Assembly (NCBI RefSeq): GCF_900112365.1 | Contig: NZ_FOLQ01000003.1 | Span: 620,001-684,000, forward strand | Source: Spirosoma endophyticum | GTDB taxonomy: Bacteria; Bacteroidota; Bacteroidia; Cytophagales; Spirosomataceae | Direction: 5' to 3' | Length of the DNA stretch: 64,000 nt | In this document: in pieces, positions 18,663 through 26,529 of the stretch | Numbering within the stretch: position 1 is the first letter of the stretch | Layout: each line of letters starts with the position of its first letter | Notes under the pieces: generated by a model | Told to the model about the DNA's origin: nothing | The model's database searches: none | Seen by the model: the letters and a program-made list of their open reading frames with translations, nothing else | Translations under genes and position numbers: made by a program

Positions 18663-19475
18663 ATGGACGATACCAACCAGCCATCTAATCCTCGCCGAGC
18701 CGGAAATTCCAGTTTGCCAGCCATCACGCTCATTGCGTTGGTCGGACTGATTGCCGCCCTCCTTTATATTGGGTACGGCTACGTTACTGACGATACAGAT
18801 GGCTCTGACGAACTAACAAACGTAGCACTCGATACGGCGTCGCAGCAACCACTGGCACAAAATGATCCTGAAATGTTGATGGCTCCACAGGAGGCTGACA
18901 CGTCTTCGCAACCAGCGCCGGTCGATCTGTCGCAGGCAACACCGCCCGTCGATGCGCCTGAAGCCAATGCGAAAGCGGAAGAAGTCGCAGAAGACAATCG
19001 GGAAACGACTGATGGCAAGCCTGTTCCCGTCGAAAAGCCGGTGGCTGTTAAGCCGGTCGAGAAGAAAGTAGACAAGCCGAAAGAAGAAAAGAAAGCTGAA
19101 AAGCCAAAGACAGAAGAAAAACCAAAGGCAGAAGTTGCTGTCACGAAGGTGAAAGTGAAGCCCGGCGGTGTGGCAAGTACCTATACCGTTGGGAAAGGGG
19201 AAACCTTCTATAGCGTAGCGAATCGGTATAACATGAAAATTGCTACGTTAAAAGCCCTTAATCCCGACGTATCGGAAACCAATGTTAAAGCCGGCGTTAC
19301 GAAGCTGAGGGTGAAAGCAATGACCGTTCATACGGTTGGACCGGGCGATGTACTACGTGTCGTGGCTCAGAAATATGGTGTCAGCAAGGAAGCCATCATG
19401 CGCGCCAACAAGAAAGATAAAGATATCGCCGTTCGGGGCGAAAAATTGATTATCCCGTATCCGGATAAACAGTAA
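18663..19475 (+). CDS. Membrane-anchored double LysM-domain protein
   Basis: One transmembrane helix at about residues 19-41 (PAITLIALVGLIAALLYIGY) follows a short cytoplasmic tail. A long low-complexity spacer rich in Lys, Glu, Pro and Val (about 85-165) leads to two LysM modules: STYTVGKGETFYSVANRYNM and VHTVGPGDVLRVVAQKYGVS, each followed by the expected Asn-containing helix. LysM domains bind peptidoglycan N-acetylglucosamine, so the protein probably bridges the inner membrane and cell wall. The ATG at 18663 is chosen over a TTG two codons upstream. It ends at a hairpin shared with the convergent DUF481 gene. Confidence 0.85.
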   Translation: MDDTNQPSNPRRAGNSSLPAITLIALVGLIAALLYIGYGYVTDDTDGSDELTNVALDTASQQPLAQNDPEMLMAPQEADTSSQPAPVDLSQATPPVDAPEANAKAEEVAEDNRETTDGKPVPVEKPVAVKPVEKKVDKPKEEKKAEKPKTEEKPKAEVAVTKVKVKPGGVASTYTVGKGETFYSVANRYNMKIATLKALNPDVSETNVKAGVTKLRVKAMTVHTVGPGDVLRVVAQKYGVSKEAIMRANKKDKDIAVRGEKLIIPYPDKQ

Positions 19476-19547
19476 AAATAGTCATAAGTCATTAGTCGCC
19501 AGTAACTGACGTTGGTGACCATTGACTTACGACTTACGACTATTTTT
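19474..19547. terminator. Palindromic bidirectional terminator overlapping a CDS end
   Basis: Arms 19474-19497 and 19524-19547 pair over 24 bp with about three mismatches; the outer ends are A-rich and T-rich. The arms are built from repeats of the word AAGTC/GACTT. The right arm includes the stop codon and last codons of the DUF481 gene, whose coding region ends at 19540. Confidence 0.7.
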
Positions 19548-20391
19548 TCTCATACACCAGTCCGACCGTAAACCGTAGGTCATTGTTCTGGCGGCCCGGG
19601 ACGACCAGGCTTTCGTAGGCATTCGCTATGGTTGACCGTAAACTGACAACCTGTGTTAGTTTTATCTGAACGCTCACACTTGCATTCCACCGAACATTAT
19701 ATTTCCCCAATGCGGGTTGATAGAAGGCCGTGTGAGTTATGGTAAATCGATCCTTGTCGAAGGTGTATTCGCCATAGAGCCGGGCTGAGTTTCGAAAAAT
19801 ATTGATATCATCCAGCTCGACGAAATCGGTGTATTCCTGCATGAGAACGTCAGTAATGGAAATATACACGCGCTTGCGATTTACGAGTTTATAGCCAGCC
19901 CCAGCTGCGGCCGTCCAGCGATGCGTGATCTGCCGCAAGTTGCTACGTTCATACGACCCGAAGGCCAGGTAGTATAATCGCTTTTCGTATCGATACGTTG
20001 TCCGCAAATCCCCAAACCACTCCCGTTCGGCCAGAACGCCACTTTGTCTCCCGTACACAAACGAAGGGGTGCTCGATAGTTTAAAATAGTTGCTTAACTG
20101 ATAGTCGACGGCGCTGGTTAACTGGATAAGTGTGCGGTTCACATTCCCACTCGTAACCGTACCGTCGGCGGTGAAGCGATACCGAAAGATGCGTGTTACT
20201 GGCTTTGGAAGTTTGACTGAATCGACTTTCTGTTGGCCAGAGGTTATCCTGGCTGAATCTTTTTTACTGATTATAGTAGAGTCTGATAAAGAGGGCCGTA
20301 GTGGGTCGGATTGCTCAACAATTTGAGCGCATGCATGATAACGAATAAAGAGAAAACCGAAGAGGAGTAAGAATAACGGGATGTTTTTCAC
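19540..20391 (-). CDS. DUF481 outer-membrane-type protein
   Basis: A signal peptide (ending YHACAQ) is followed by about 60 Ser/Thr/Lys-rich residues and then a DUF481 domain of alternating beta strands: RYRFTADGTVTSGNVNRTLI, the segment KLSSTPSFVYGRQSG, WFGDLRTTYRYEKRLYYLAF and RWTAAAGAGYKLVNRKRVYI, ending in a terminal strand LRFTVGLVYEKK whose aromatic/basic end resembles outer-membrane barrels. DUF481 proteins are Gram-negative outer-membrane proteins of unknown function (YdiY-like). It is transcribed away from the Gfo/Idh/MocA gene and shares a 107-base divergent promoter region with it. Confidence 0.82.
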   Translation of the reverse strand: MKNIPLFLLLFGFLFIRYHACAQIVEQSDPLRPSLSDSTIISKKDSARITSGQQKVDSVKLPKPVTRIFRYRFTADGTVTSGNVNRTLIQLTSAVDYQLSNYFKLSSTPSFVYGRQSGVLAEREWFGDLRTTYRYEKRLYYLAFGSYERSNLRQITHRWTAAAGAGYKLVNRKRVYISITDVLMQEYTDFVELDDINIFRNSARLYGEYTFDKDRFTITHTAFYQPALGKYNVRWNASVSVQIKLTQVVSLRSTIANAYESLVVPGRQNNDLRFTVGLVYEKK

Positions 20392-20404
20392 AGAATACCG
20401 TATT

Positions 20405-20440
20405 GTTGAAAGCGCAACTTAGAAAAAAAAGATACATTTG
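20405..20440 (+). promoter_or_regulatory. Candidate promoter of the Gfo/Idh/MocA gene
   Basis: TACATTTG at 20433-20440 is a perfect TAnnTTTG box; GTTG at 20405-20408 could be the -33 element, with a somewhat long 24-base spacer. The predicted leader is about 53 nt. Confidence 0.5.
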
Positions 20441-20498
20441 ACGACTGACCAGCCGGTCAATTTATCCAATAGCCCTTACTTTCTAACCATCAATAACC

Positions 20499-21464
20499 AT
20501 GACTCGCTGGGGAATTTTAGGACCGGGCCGCATTGCCCATAAATTCGTGCAGGACCTGCTTACACTGCCCGATGCGCAACTTTACGCCGTGGCATCTACT
20601 AGCCAGCAACGGGCCGATGAATTTGCCCAGGAGTACAACATTCCTCATGCATTCGGCGCCTACGAAGACCTGATTAACCTACCCGATCTGGACGTAGTGT
20701 ATGTGGCAACGCCCCACGTAAAGCACCATGAAAACGTAATGATGTTGCTTAATGGAAATGTTGCCGTACTGGGCGAAAAGCCATTTGCTATGAACGGCGA
20801 GCAGGTTCGGGAAATGGTCGAAACGGCCCGGACGAAGGGCATATTTCTGATGGAAGCCCTCTGGAGCCGATTCATGCCCGGCATTGTACACGCATTGGAG
20901 TTGGTTCAGTCAGGAGCGATTGGGAAGGTCGTTTCAGTAAAGGCTGATTTTGGTTTTAAAGCCCCCTTTTCGCCCGAAAATCGACTTTTCAACAAAGATC
21001 TTGGCGGTGGTGCCTTACTCGATATTGGCATTTATCCGCTGTTTTTATCATACCTTATTCTGGGTAAACCCGTCACAATTAAAGCATCAGCTACGTTCGG
21101 AACAACGGGTGTTGACGAACAAAATGGTATCGTAATGACGTATGCTGATGGACAACTGGCTTTGCTGGATAGTACGTTGCTGGCCAAAACCGACTGTGTT
21201 GGCTTGATTCAGGGCGAAACTGGACAAATTAAGATTCATAGTCGCTTTCACGAAACGGAAGGGCTCACGCTTTTTCAGGAAGGCAAAGAGCCGACAATTA
21301 TTGCGTTTGAACGTGCTACGCATGGTTACGATTACGAAGCTAGGCACGTTATGCAGTGCCTGGCCGAAGGCCGGACGGAAAGCCCACAGTGGTCGCTTGA
21401 TGACAGCCTGAATTTGATGGAACTACTAGACACTATTCGTGCCGAAGCTGGAATTATCTATTGA
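20499..21464 (+). CDS. Gfo/Idh/MocA-family NAD(P)-dependent oxidoreductase
   Basis: The N-terminal Rossmann fold begins MTRWGILGPGRIAHKFVQDL with a GxGxxA nucleotide-binding motif. The EKPFAMN segment at about residue 94 carries the catalytic Lys of the EKP motif, and the C-terminal alpha/beta domain contains DLGGGALLDIGIYPLFL, where Asp and the following His-equivalent positions shape the sugar site. At 321 residues it has the usual length, and it resembles dihydrodiol/xylose dehydrogenase-like members. The substrate, probably a sugar or polyol, cannot be read from the sequence. It is transcribed from its own promoter; its stop overlaps the longest frame of the next ORF by four bases. Confidence 0.9.
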   Translation: MTRWGILGPGRIAHKFVQDLLTLPDAQLYAVASTSQQRADEFAQEYNIPHAFGAYEDLINLPDLDVVYVATPHVKHHENVMMLLNGNVAVLGEKPFAMNGEQVREMVETARTKGIFLMEALWSRFMPGIVHALELVQSGAIGKVVSVKADFGFKAPFSPENRLFNKDLGGGALLDIGIYPLFLSYLILGKPVTIKASATFGTTGVDEQNGIVMTYADGQLALLDSTLLAKTDCVGLIQGETGQIKIHSRFHETEGLTLFQEGKEPTIIAFERATHGYDYEARHVMQCLAEGRTESPQWSLDDSLNLMELLDTIRAEAGIIY

Positions 21465-21532
21465 GGGAAAAACAAGTATTTAATAGCGTTGTTTGTCTTA
21501 AAGCCTTCGTTAACAGCCATACTCGGCGTAGT

Positions 21533-22069
21533 ATGAAAGGGAATAGGTCATGGTCCGGCGCTTCGTGGTTCCTGATTGGCTTTCTGGCCATATTGGAAGG
21601 GTGTATCGGTTTGCTTGATCCAAATGATCATAATAAAGGAATTATTAGCGCCGTATACCCTCAAACGGTCATCCCTTCTGACAAATGGAGTTGCTATGAA
21701 CCGGCTCTTATCTTCAATCCAAAAATCGGGCAAGCCAATATTGTAATTGATAATGACAGCAGTTTTCATGGTTATTTCGACTACAAAAACTACTACGATT
21801 CAACTCGATTTTCCGGGAATTTTCCCTGTATAAATTACCAGCTTGAACCTATTGACTTTTCAAAATACACCTTGCTCGGTAACTATGCTGCTGGTGGCTG
21901 CAACGTAGCGTTCACCAGGATCGTTGAGCCAGATGATCGCGCAAAAAAATATATCTATACGGTAGACGTTCGAGAAGCTGGGGCTTGTAAAAAACTAGAA
22001 TACAGCATGAACTGGATACTTGTCCCCAAGTTGCCAGTAGGCTATACCGTAGAGTTTCTGGTAAAGTAG
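21533..22069 (+). CDS. Hypothetical exported protein, possible lipoprotein
   Basis: No family recognised. From the ATG at 21533 the 178-residue protein begins MKGNRSWSGASWFLIGFLAI, a basic-hydrophobic export signal, followed by LEGC, which is a poor match to a lipobox because of the Glu. The mature part has paired cysteines (SDKWSCYEP, NFPCINYQ, AGGCNVAF, EAGACKKL), suggesting disulfides in the periplasm or outside. The frame is open 24 codons upstream from a TTG, but that extension is not signal-like. Its 3' end carries the purM promoter elements. Confidence 0.65.
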   Translation: MKGNRSWSGASWFLIGFLAILEGCIGLLDPNDHNKGIISAVYPQTVIPSDKWSCYEPALIFNPKIGQANIVIDNDSSFHGYFDYKNYYDSTRFSGNFPCINYQLEPIDFSKYTLLGNYAAGGCNVAFTRIVEPDDRAKKYIYTVDVREAGACKKLEYSMNWILVPKLPVGYTVEFLVK

Positions 22070-22090
22070 GCATACGTTTACGTAACTTTG
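22055..22090 (+). promoter_or_regulatory. purM promoter predicting a nearly leaderless mRNA
   Basis: TAACTTTG at 22083-22090 is a perfect -7 box and TTTCTG at 22055-22060 a partial -33 element with 22 bases between them. The ATG of purM is at 22095, only four bases after the box, so transcription would start at or within one or two bases of the start codon. Confidence 0.5.
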
Positions 22091-22094
22091 CGAT

Positions 22095-23264
22095 ATGACT
22101 GACCGCTATGCCCAGCGCGGAGTTTCCGCCAGTAAAGAAGACGTTCACAACGCTATTGCCCAACTTGATAAGGGGCTTTTCCCCAAAGCATTCTGCAAAA
22201 TTGTCCCCGATACGCTGGCGGCTGATCCAGATTTTTGTACCATTATGCACGCCGACGGAGCTGGTACTAAATCGTCTCTGGCTTATCTCTACTGGCGCGA
22301 AACGGGCGATCTGAGCGTTTGGAAAGGTATTGCGCAGGATGCTGTCGTCATGAATACCGACGATTTAATTTGCGTTGGCGCTACAGGGCCCATGCTTTTG
22401 TCGTCGACAATCGGACGTAACAAAAACCTGATCCCGGGTGATGTGATTGCCGAAATAATAAAGGGTACGGAGGAGGTTTTGCAGATGCTCCGTGATTATG
22501 GTGTTGAGATTTATAGCACTGGGGGCGAAACTGCCGATGTGGGCGATCTGGTCCGGACGATCATTGTGGACAGTACCGTTATTGCCCGAATGCGACGCGA
22601 TCAGGTGATTAGCAACGACCGGATTCAACCGGGTGATGTTATCGTTGGTCTGGCATCGTTCGGTCAGGCGACCTACGAAACGACCTACAATGGTGGCATG
22701 GGCAGCAACGGTCTGACGTCGGCCCGTCACGATGTACTAGCGCATTACCTGGCTGGAAAATACCCTGAAAGTTTTGATCCCGCTGTCGATAAATCCCTTA
22801 TTTATAGTGGCAGCAAACAGTTAACAGATACGTTGCCAAACGTTCCGGATGGTACAACAGTTGGCCAACTCATTCTGTCGCCAACGCGGACCTATGCACC
22901 CGTAGCGAAAGTGCTGTTGGATGAACTTCGCCCGCAGATTCACGGCATGGTGCATTGCTCAGGTGGAGCCCAAACGAAGGTGCTTCATTTTGTTGATAAC
23001 CTGCACATTATCAAAGACAACCTCTTCCCGATTCCACCTTTATTCCGGCTTATCCAGGCCGAAAGTGGTACAAGCTGGCAGGAAATGTATAAGGTCTTCA
23101 ATATGGGCCATCGGCTGGAGGTCTACTTATCCGAAACGTACGCACAGCAAGTTATCGACGTAGCGAACTCATTCGGGATTGAGGCCCAGATTATTGGACG
23201 GGTTGAAGCCTATGACGGCAAGCAGGTGACAATCCAGAGCGAAGTAGGTAATTTTATTTATTGA
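22095..23264 (+). CDS. purM: Phosphoribosylformylglycinamidine cyclo-ligase (AIR synthase) PurM
   Basis: Converts FGAM to AIR with ATP in purine synthesis. The protein has the PurM fold signature: MTDRYAQRGVSASKEDVHNA, MHADGAGTKSSLAYLYWR with the DGxGTK nucleotide and substrate loop, VVMNTDDLICVGA, the STGGETADVGDLVR motif, and a C-terminal domain with MVHCSGGAQTKVLHF and VFNMGHRLEVY. At 389 residues it is longer than the about 345-residue enterobacterial enzyme; this long form is usual in Bacteroidota and is sometimes labelled AIR-synthase-related protein. A promoter box almost touching the ATG suggests a leaderless message. Confidence 0.92.
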   Translation: MTDRYAQRGVSASKEDVHNAIAQLDKGLFPKAFCKIVPDTLAADPDFCTIMHADGAGTKSSLAYLYWRETGDLSVWKGIAQDAVVMNTDDLICVGATGPMLLSSTIGRNKNLIPGDVIAEIIKGTEEVLQMLRDYGVEIYSTGGETADVGDLVRTIIVDSTVIARMRRDQVISNDRIQPGDVIVGLASFGQATYETTYNGGMGSNGLTSARHDVLAHYLAGKYPESFDPAVDKSLIYSGSKQLTDTLPNVPDGTTVGQLILSPTRTYAPVAKVLLDELRPQIHGMVHCSGGAQTKVLHFVDNLHIIKDNLFPIPPLFRLIQAESGTSWQEMYKVFNMGHRLEVYLSETYAQQVIDVANSFGIEAQIIGRVEAYDGKQVTIQSEVGNFIY

Positions 23265-23329
23265 GTTACTTAATGACTTTGTTTATAGATCGCTGTCGAA
23301 AGGATGTACCATCCTAACGAAGCCCTCTT

Positions 23330-24610
23330 ATGAAAAAAGTCTATACTGCTCTTTTCCTGTTTTGCTTGCTTGTAGCTGCTGATGCCATAGGTCAGACGAC
23401 TTATTTTGAGCAGGACTTTTCGACGGGTAGTGTTCCCGCTGATTATATTAGTGCTACGCCGGATAATACGAAGTTTAATGGTATTGGATCAGGGGCCACA
23501 CTGCTTGTAAATGTTGTGGGGCAGGCATTGGAATTTGATCGTCAGGCTGACAATACGACGCGGGGATATGTAGTTCGGACGACAGATTTTTCGCCCGCGC
23601 CCAGTTCGTTGTATGTTCAGTTTCGATTCCAGGTGCTCTCAACATCTAAGCCCGGCGCTAACGCCGTGAAGTTTTATGTAGGCTCTGGCTTCAACGTTCC
23701 AACCCCACCAACCAACGCATCCGTTTATGCACGCTTTGCATTGGATATACAGGATAATACTAGTTTTCAGGCTAACGCGTTGCCCAATGGTGGAAGTGCT
23801 CCTAATAATCCACAAACATTTAGCGGCTGGCAAACCATTACGTTTATCCTGAACAAAGCAGGTAGTACACTACGTTACCTGACCCCATTAGGGGATTTGG
23901 AGCAGCAGCCTGTCGATACGTATGATTTATGGGTGGGTACCACAAAGGTTTTTGATAACCAGCCCGTGTTGACCCCAAGTCAGTCTGTCACTGATTTTAA
24001 ATTGGGTTTCGACGACGGAATTTCTAAAATTCAGGTTGATGATTTTCTGATTCGCGACATCAATGGTATCCTCCCTGTTACGTTACTTGACTTCACGGCA
24101 AAACCCGAGGGTGACCGCGTTCAACTGGCCTGGACAACTGCTATGGAACGTAATACCGACCGCTTCGTCGTTGAGCGTAGTCGCGATTTAGGCGAGTATG
24201 TACCGGTTGGTGAACTAGCCGCCAAAGGCAATACCGATGAACGACAATACTACGGTCTGACTGACCTTAACCCGCAGCCGGGCGTGAATTACTATCGATT
24301 AATGCAGGTTGACAACGACGGTTCTCGCCATGCGTTCAAACCAATATCGGCCATTATTCAGGTTAATGAGCCCGTAGTGGCAGTGTATCCCAATCCATCG
24401 ACGGCTGTTCGTATTCATTTACGCTTATGGAACGCCGGTGACGCTGTGATTCAATTGCGAACAACTACCGGACAGACGATTAGTGGACGGCTGGAACGCC
24501 AGGCAGGTGAGGCTGATTTCGTAGTCGATCAGCCATTGTCATGCGGACTTTATTGGCTGGATGTGCAGACCAACGGACAGAAAAAGGTTATTAAAGTACT
24601 TGTGCCCTAA
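23330..24610 (+). CDS. Secreted T9SS cargo protein of unknown function
   Basis: Signal peptide MKKVYTALFLFCLLVAADAI precedes a concanavalin-like beta-sandwich region (about residues 25-240: TYFEQDFSTG and SSLYVQFRFQVLS). Then comes the common Bacteroidota linker PVTLLDFTAKPEGDRVQLAW with a fibronectin-like domain (AMERNTDRFVVERSRD, GVNYYRLMQVDNDG), and a T9SS type A sorting domain beginning VAVYPNPSTAV and ending KKVIKVLVP. It should be exported across the outer membrane by T9SS. No catalytic motif is visible; a lectin or adhesin role is possible but unsupported. Confidence 0.85.
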   Translation: MKKVYTALFLFCLLVAADAIGQTTYFEQDFSTGSVPADYISATPDNTKFNGIGSGATLLVNVVGQALEFDRQADNTTRGYVVRTTDFSPAPSSLYVQFRFQVLSTSKPGANAVKFYVGSGFNVPTPPTNASVYARFALDIQDNTSFQANALPNGGSAPNNPQTFSGWQTITFILNKAGSTLRYLTPLGDLEQQPVDTYDLWVGTTKVFDNQPVLTPSQSVTDFKLGFDDGISKIQVDDFLIRDINGILPVTLLDFTAKPEGDRVQLAWTTAMERNTDRFVVERSRDLGEYVPVGELAAKGNTDERQYYGLTDLNPQPGVNYYRLMQVDNDGSRHAFKPISAIIQVNEPVVAVYPNPSTAVRIHLRLWNAGDAVIQLRTTTGQTISGRLERQAGEADFVVDQPLSCGLYWLDVQTNGQKKVIKVLVP

Positions 24611-25079
24611 TGTAAACCGGTGAATCTGTGTCATCCCGACCGGTGCGGCAGTCAATTTTCTGGATAAGGTAGTTGTACTAATTGCGGTGTAGAAAAAAGC
24701 GTAGTTTAGGCTGATTCATAAAAAAAGCCCCACTGGTAACCAGTGGGGCTGAAGGTGCATAACGGTTTTAAAACGCTGATATAGCCTATTTATTGTACAC
24801 GTTGAAACAGATCGCACTTTATTTAGCTCTTTATTAATTGGTGGTTTTGATTTGTTGCCCGCTTTAAAAAGTAATTGACTTTATGCCAACGTTGCGGATG
24901 ACAGAGTTGAGTCTTTTAAAATGGCCGAAAGAACAACAGCCGGCAGGTAAGCGGTAGGGTGTATATCCATTCAGTGTCGATTTACAGGATAAGCTTTATC
25001 TATGTCTCTTAAAAGGGCTCACACATTAATCTTTCAGTTACGTTTGTTATCTAATCAACAAATGTTTAAAAATTCCCCA
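24611..25079. other. 469-base intergenic region before the thioredoxin-like gene
   Basis: No convincing gene. It contains one strong hairpin near 24726-24750 and otherwise unremarkable, AT-richer sequence. The frame of the downstream gene is open from an ATG at 25002, so up to 26 extra N-terminal codons cannot be excluded. Confidence 0.5.
24726..24750 (-). terminator. Hairpin with U tract on the minus strand
   Basis: A perfect 11-bp stem (24726-24736 with 24740-24750) has a 3-base loop. Six to eight A residues precede it on the plus strand, so the U tract follows it only for a minus-strand transcript. No minus-strand gene lies upstream, so it may serve an unannotated RNA or simply end the plus-strand T9SS gene as a stem without U tract. 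Confidence 0.55.
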
Positions 25080-25703
25080 ATGAAAATAGTCATGAGTTGG
25101 TTTTTAGCCGGTTTACTTGTTTCGTTGCTGACTCAACCAGTCGTTTTGGCACAATCAGCAACAGGCTATACTCTTGGTGACGCTGTAGCGGATTTCCGTG
25201 TGAAAAACGTGGATGGACGTAGCATCTCGCTCGCAGATTACAAGGCACAGAAAGGCTTGATTGTAGTTTTTACCAGCAATCATTGCCCTTTCGCAAAGGC
25301 CTACGAAGATCGTTTGATTGCATTGGATCGAAAATTCGCTCCGCAAGGCTTTCCTGTGTTGGCCATAATGCCTAATGATCCAGCTCTCTACGAAGAAGAC
25401 TCCTTCGAGAATGTGAAAGCCCGTGCTCGTGATAAAGGTTATTCATACGCTTATACCATCGATGAAACACAGGCGACGGCTCATGCATTTGGCGCTACCC
25501 GTACACCGCAGGTTTATGTGCTCAAGCAAACGGGCGGACAGTTTATCCTCGAATATTTCGGTACGATCGATGATAGCCCGCAGGATGGCGCAAATGTGCA
25601 GCGTAAATACGTAGATGAAGCAGTTAGTAGTTTGTTGCTTGGTCGACCGGTTCAGTCGCCTATCACCAAGCCCATCGGTTGCGCGATTAAGTGGAAAGGT
25701 TAA
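25080..25703 (+). CDS. Periplasmic thioredoxin-fold (AhpC/TSA-like) protein
   Basis: The ATG at 25080 gives a clean signal peptide (MKIVMSWFLAGLLVSLLTQP, cleavage after VLAQS); longer versions from 25062 or 25002 are possible. The mature part is a redoxin domain: GDAVADFRVKNVDGRSISL, IVVFTSNHCPFAKAYEDRLI with a single CPF cysteine in place of CxxC, GATRTPQVYVL with the cis-Pro, and a C-terminal IGCAIKWKG containing a second conserved cysteine. This matches a Bacteroidota-rich group of thioredoxin-family proteins that resemble one-Cys peroxiredoxins. Reductant and target are unknown. Confidence 0.85.
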   Translation: MKIVMSWFLAGLLVSLLTQPVVLAQSATGYTLGDAVADFRVKNVDGRSISLADYKAQKGLIVVFTSNHCPFAKAYEDRLIALDRKFAPQGFPVLAIMPNDPALYEEDSFENVKARARDKGYSYAYTIDETQATAHAFGATRTPQVYVLKQTGGQFILEYFGTIDDSPQDGANVQRKYVDEAVSSLLLGRPVQSPITKPIGCAIKWKG

Positions 25704-25794
25704 GGTGATAGGCAACAGATAGATTGTATCTTCTTGCATTCTGGCATAGCATTTGCGAAGTGATTGATGAAAATCAAACTACACGTAGATCATT

Positions 25795-26346
25795 ATGAAA
25801 AAGTCTCACTTAGTGTTAAACCAAGTCAAACACGTTGCCGGTACAGTAATGCTAGTCGCATCATTGGCATTACTGCAAGCCTGTGGATCAGATAACAAAA
25901 ATGAGTCACGCACGGAAGATGCTCTCGAAAAAACGGGTGATGCCATTTCTGCTGACACGAAAGATGCTACCGAAAACGCAAAGGAAGACATAAACGAAGC
26001 TGGCGATAAAGTGGACAATAAAGCTGATGAAGTATCGGCTGACTTTAAACGTGAGCGTGATGAGGCTGTGGCGAAAATGAACGTTCAGAAGGACAAACTG
26101 GATGCTAAAATTGCTGAGTTAAAGGCTAAAGCTGATAATCAAAGCGATAAAGCAAAAGCCGAAACGGAGCGTCAGAAAGCAAAACTTGAAGTAGAACGAA
26201 AAGAATTAGGAGAGGATATTGATAACGCTAAAAATGCGACTGCCGATGCCTGGAAAGATGTAAAATCAGGTTTCAAACAAGCTGGTCGTGAGATAGGCGA
26301 TGCTTTCGATAAAGCAGGCGACAAACTAAAGCGGGACAATAACTAA
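25795..26346 (+). CDS. Helical lipoprotein rich in Ala, Lys, Asp and Glu
   Basis: The signal sequence ends in a lipobox LLQAC at about residues 26-30, predicting an N-terminally acylated, membrane-anchored protein. The remaining about 150 residues are strongly charged, heptad-like helix with recurring AKDATENAKEDINEAGDK and KAETERQKAKLEVERKEL segments, similar in style to LEA/apolipophorin-like or YtxH-like stress proteins. There is no defined domain or catalytic site. It is followed by a strong U-tract terminator, so it is probably a monocistronic gene. A stress or envelope-spacing role is only a guess from composition. Confidence 0.8.
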   Translation: MKKSHLVLNQVKHVAGTVMLVASLALLQACGSDNKNESRTEDALEKTGDAISADTKDATENAKEDINEAGDKVDNKADEVSADFKRERDEAVAKMNVQKDKLDAKIAELKAKADNQSDKAKAETERQKAKLEVERKELGEDIDNAKNATADAWKDVKSGFKQAGREIGDAFDKAGDKLKRDNN

Positions 26347-26378
26347 TTCCTGCGTTCAACTTTTTGAACTATCTAACG

Positions 26379-26415
26379 AAGTGTCGACTTTTCGCGGAAA
26401 GTCGACACTTTTTTT
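26379..26415 (+). terminator. Rho-independent terminator of the helical lipoprotein gene
   Basis: A perfect 13-bp stem (26379-26391 with 26398-26410) has a 6-base loop and is followed by five more T residues at 26411-26415. Confidence 0.9.
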
Positions 26416-26529
26416 GTTGAACGAATGTAGAGTATTTTCCTCACTTTTGAGGACAGATGTGCGATTACCACTTGTATTCCAGCGGGGAAAAGTGTTATTT
26501 TGCGGGCTAAAATTTCTGTTAAAAGCGAA

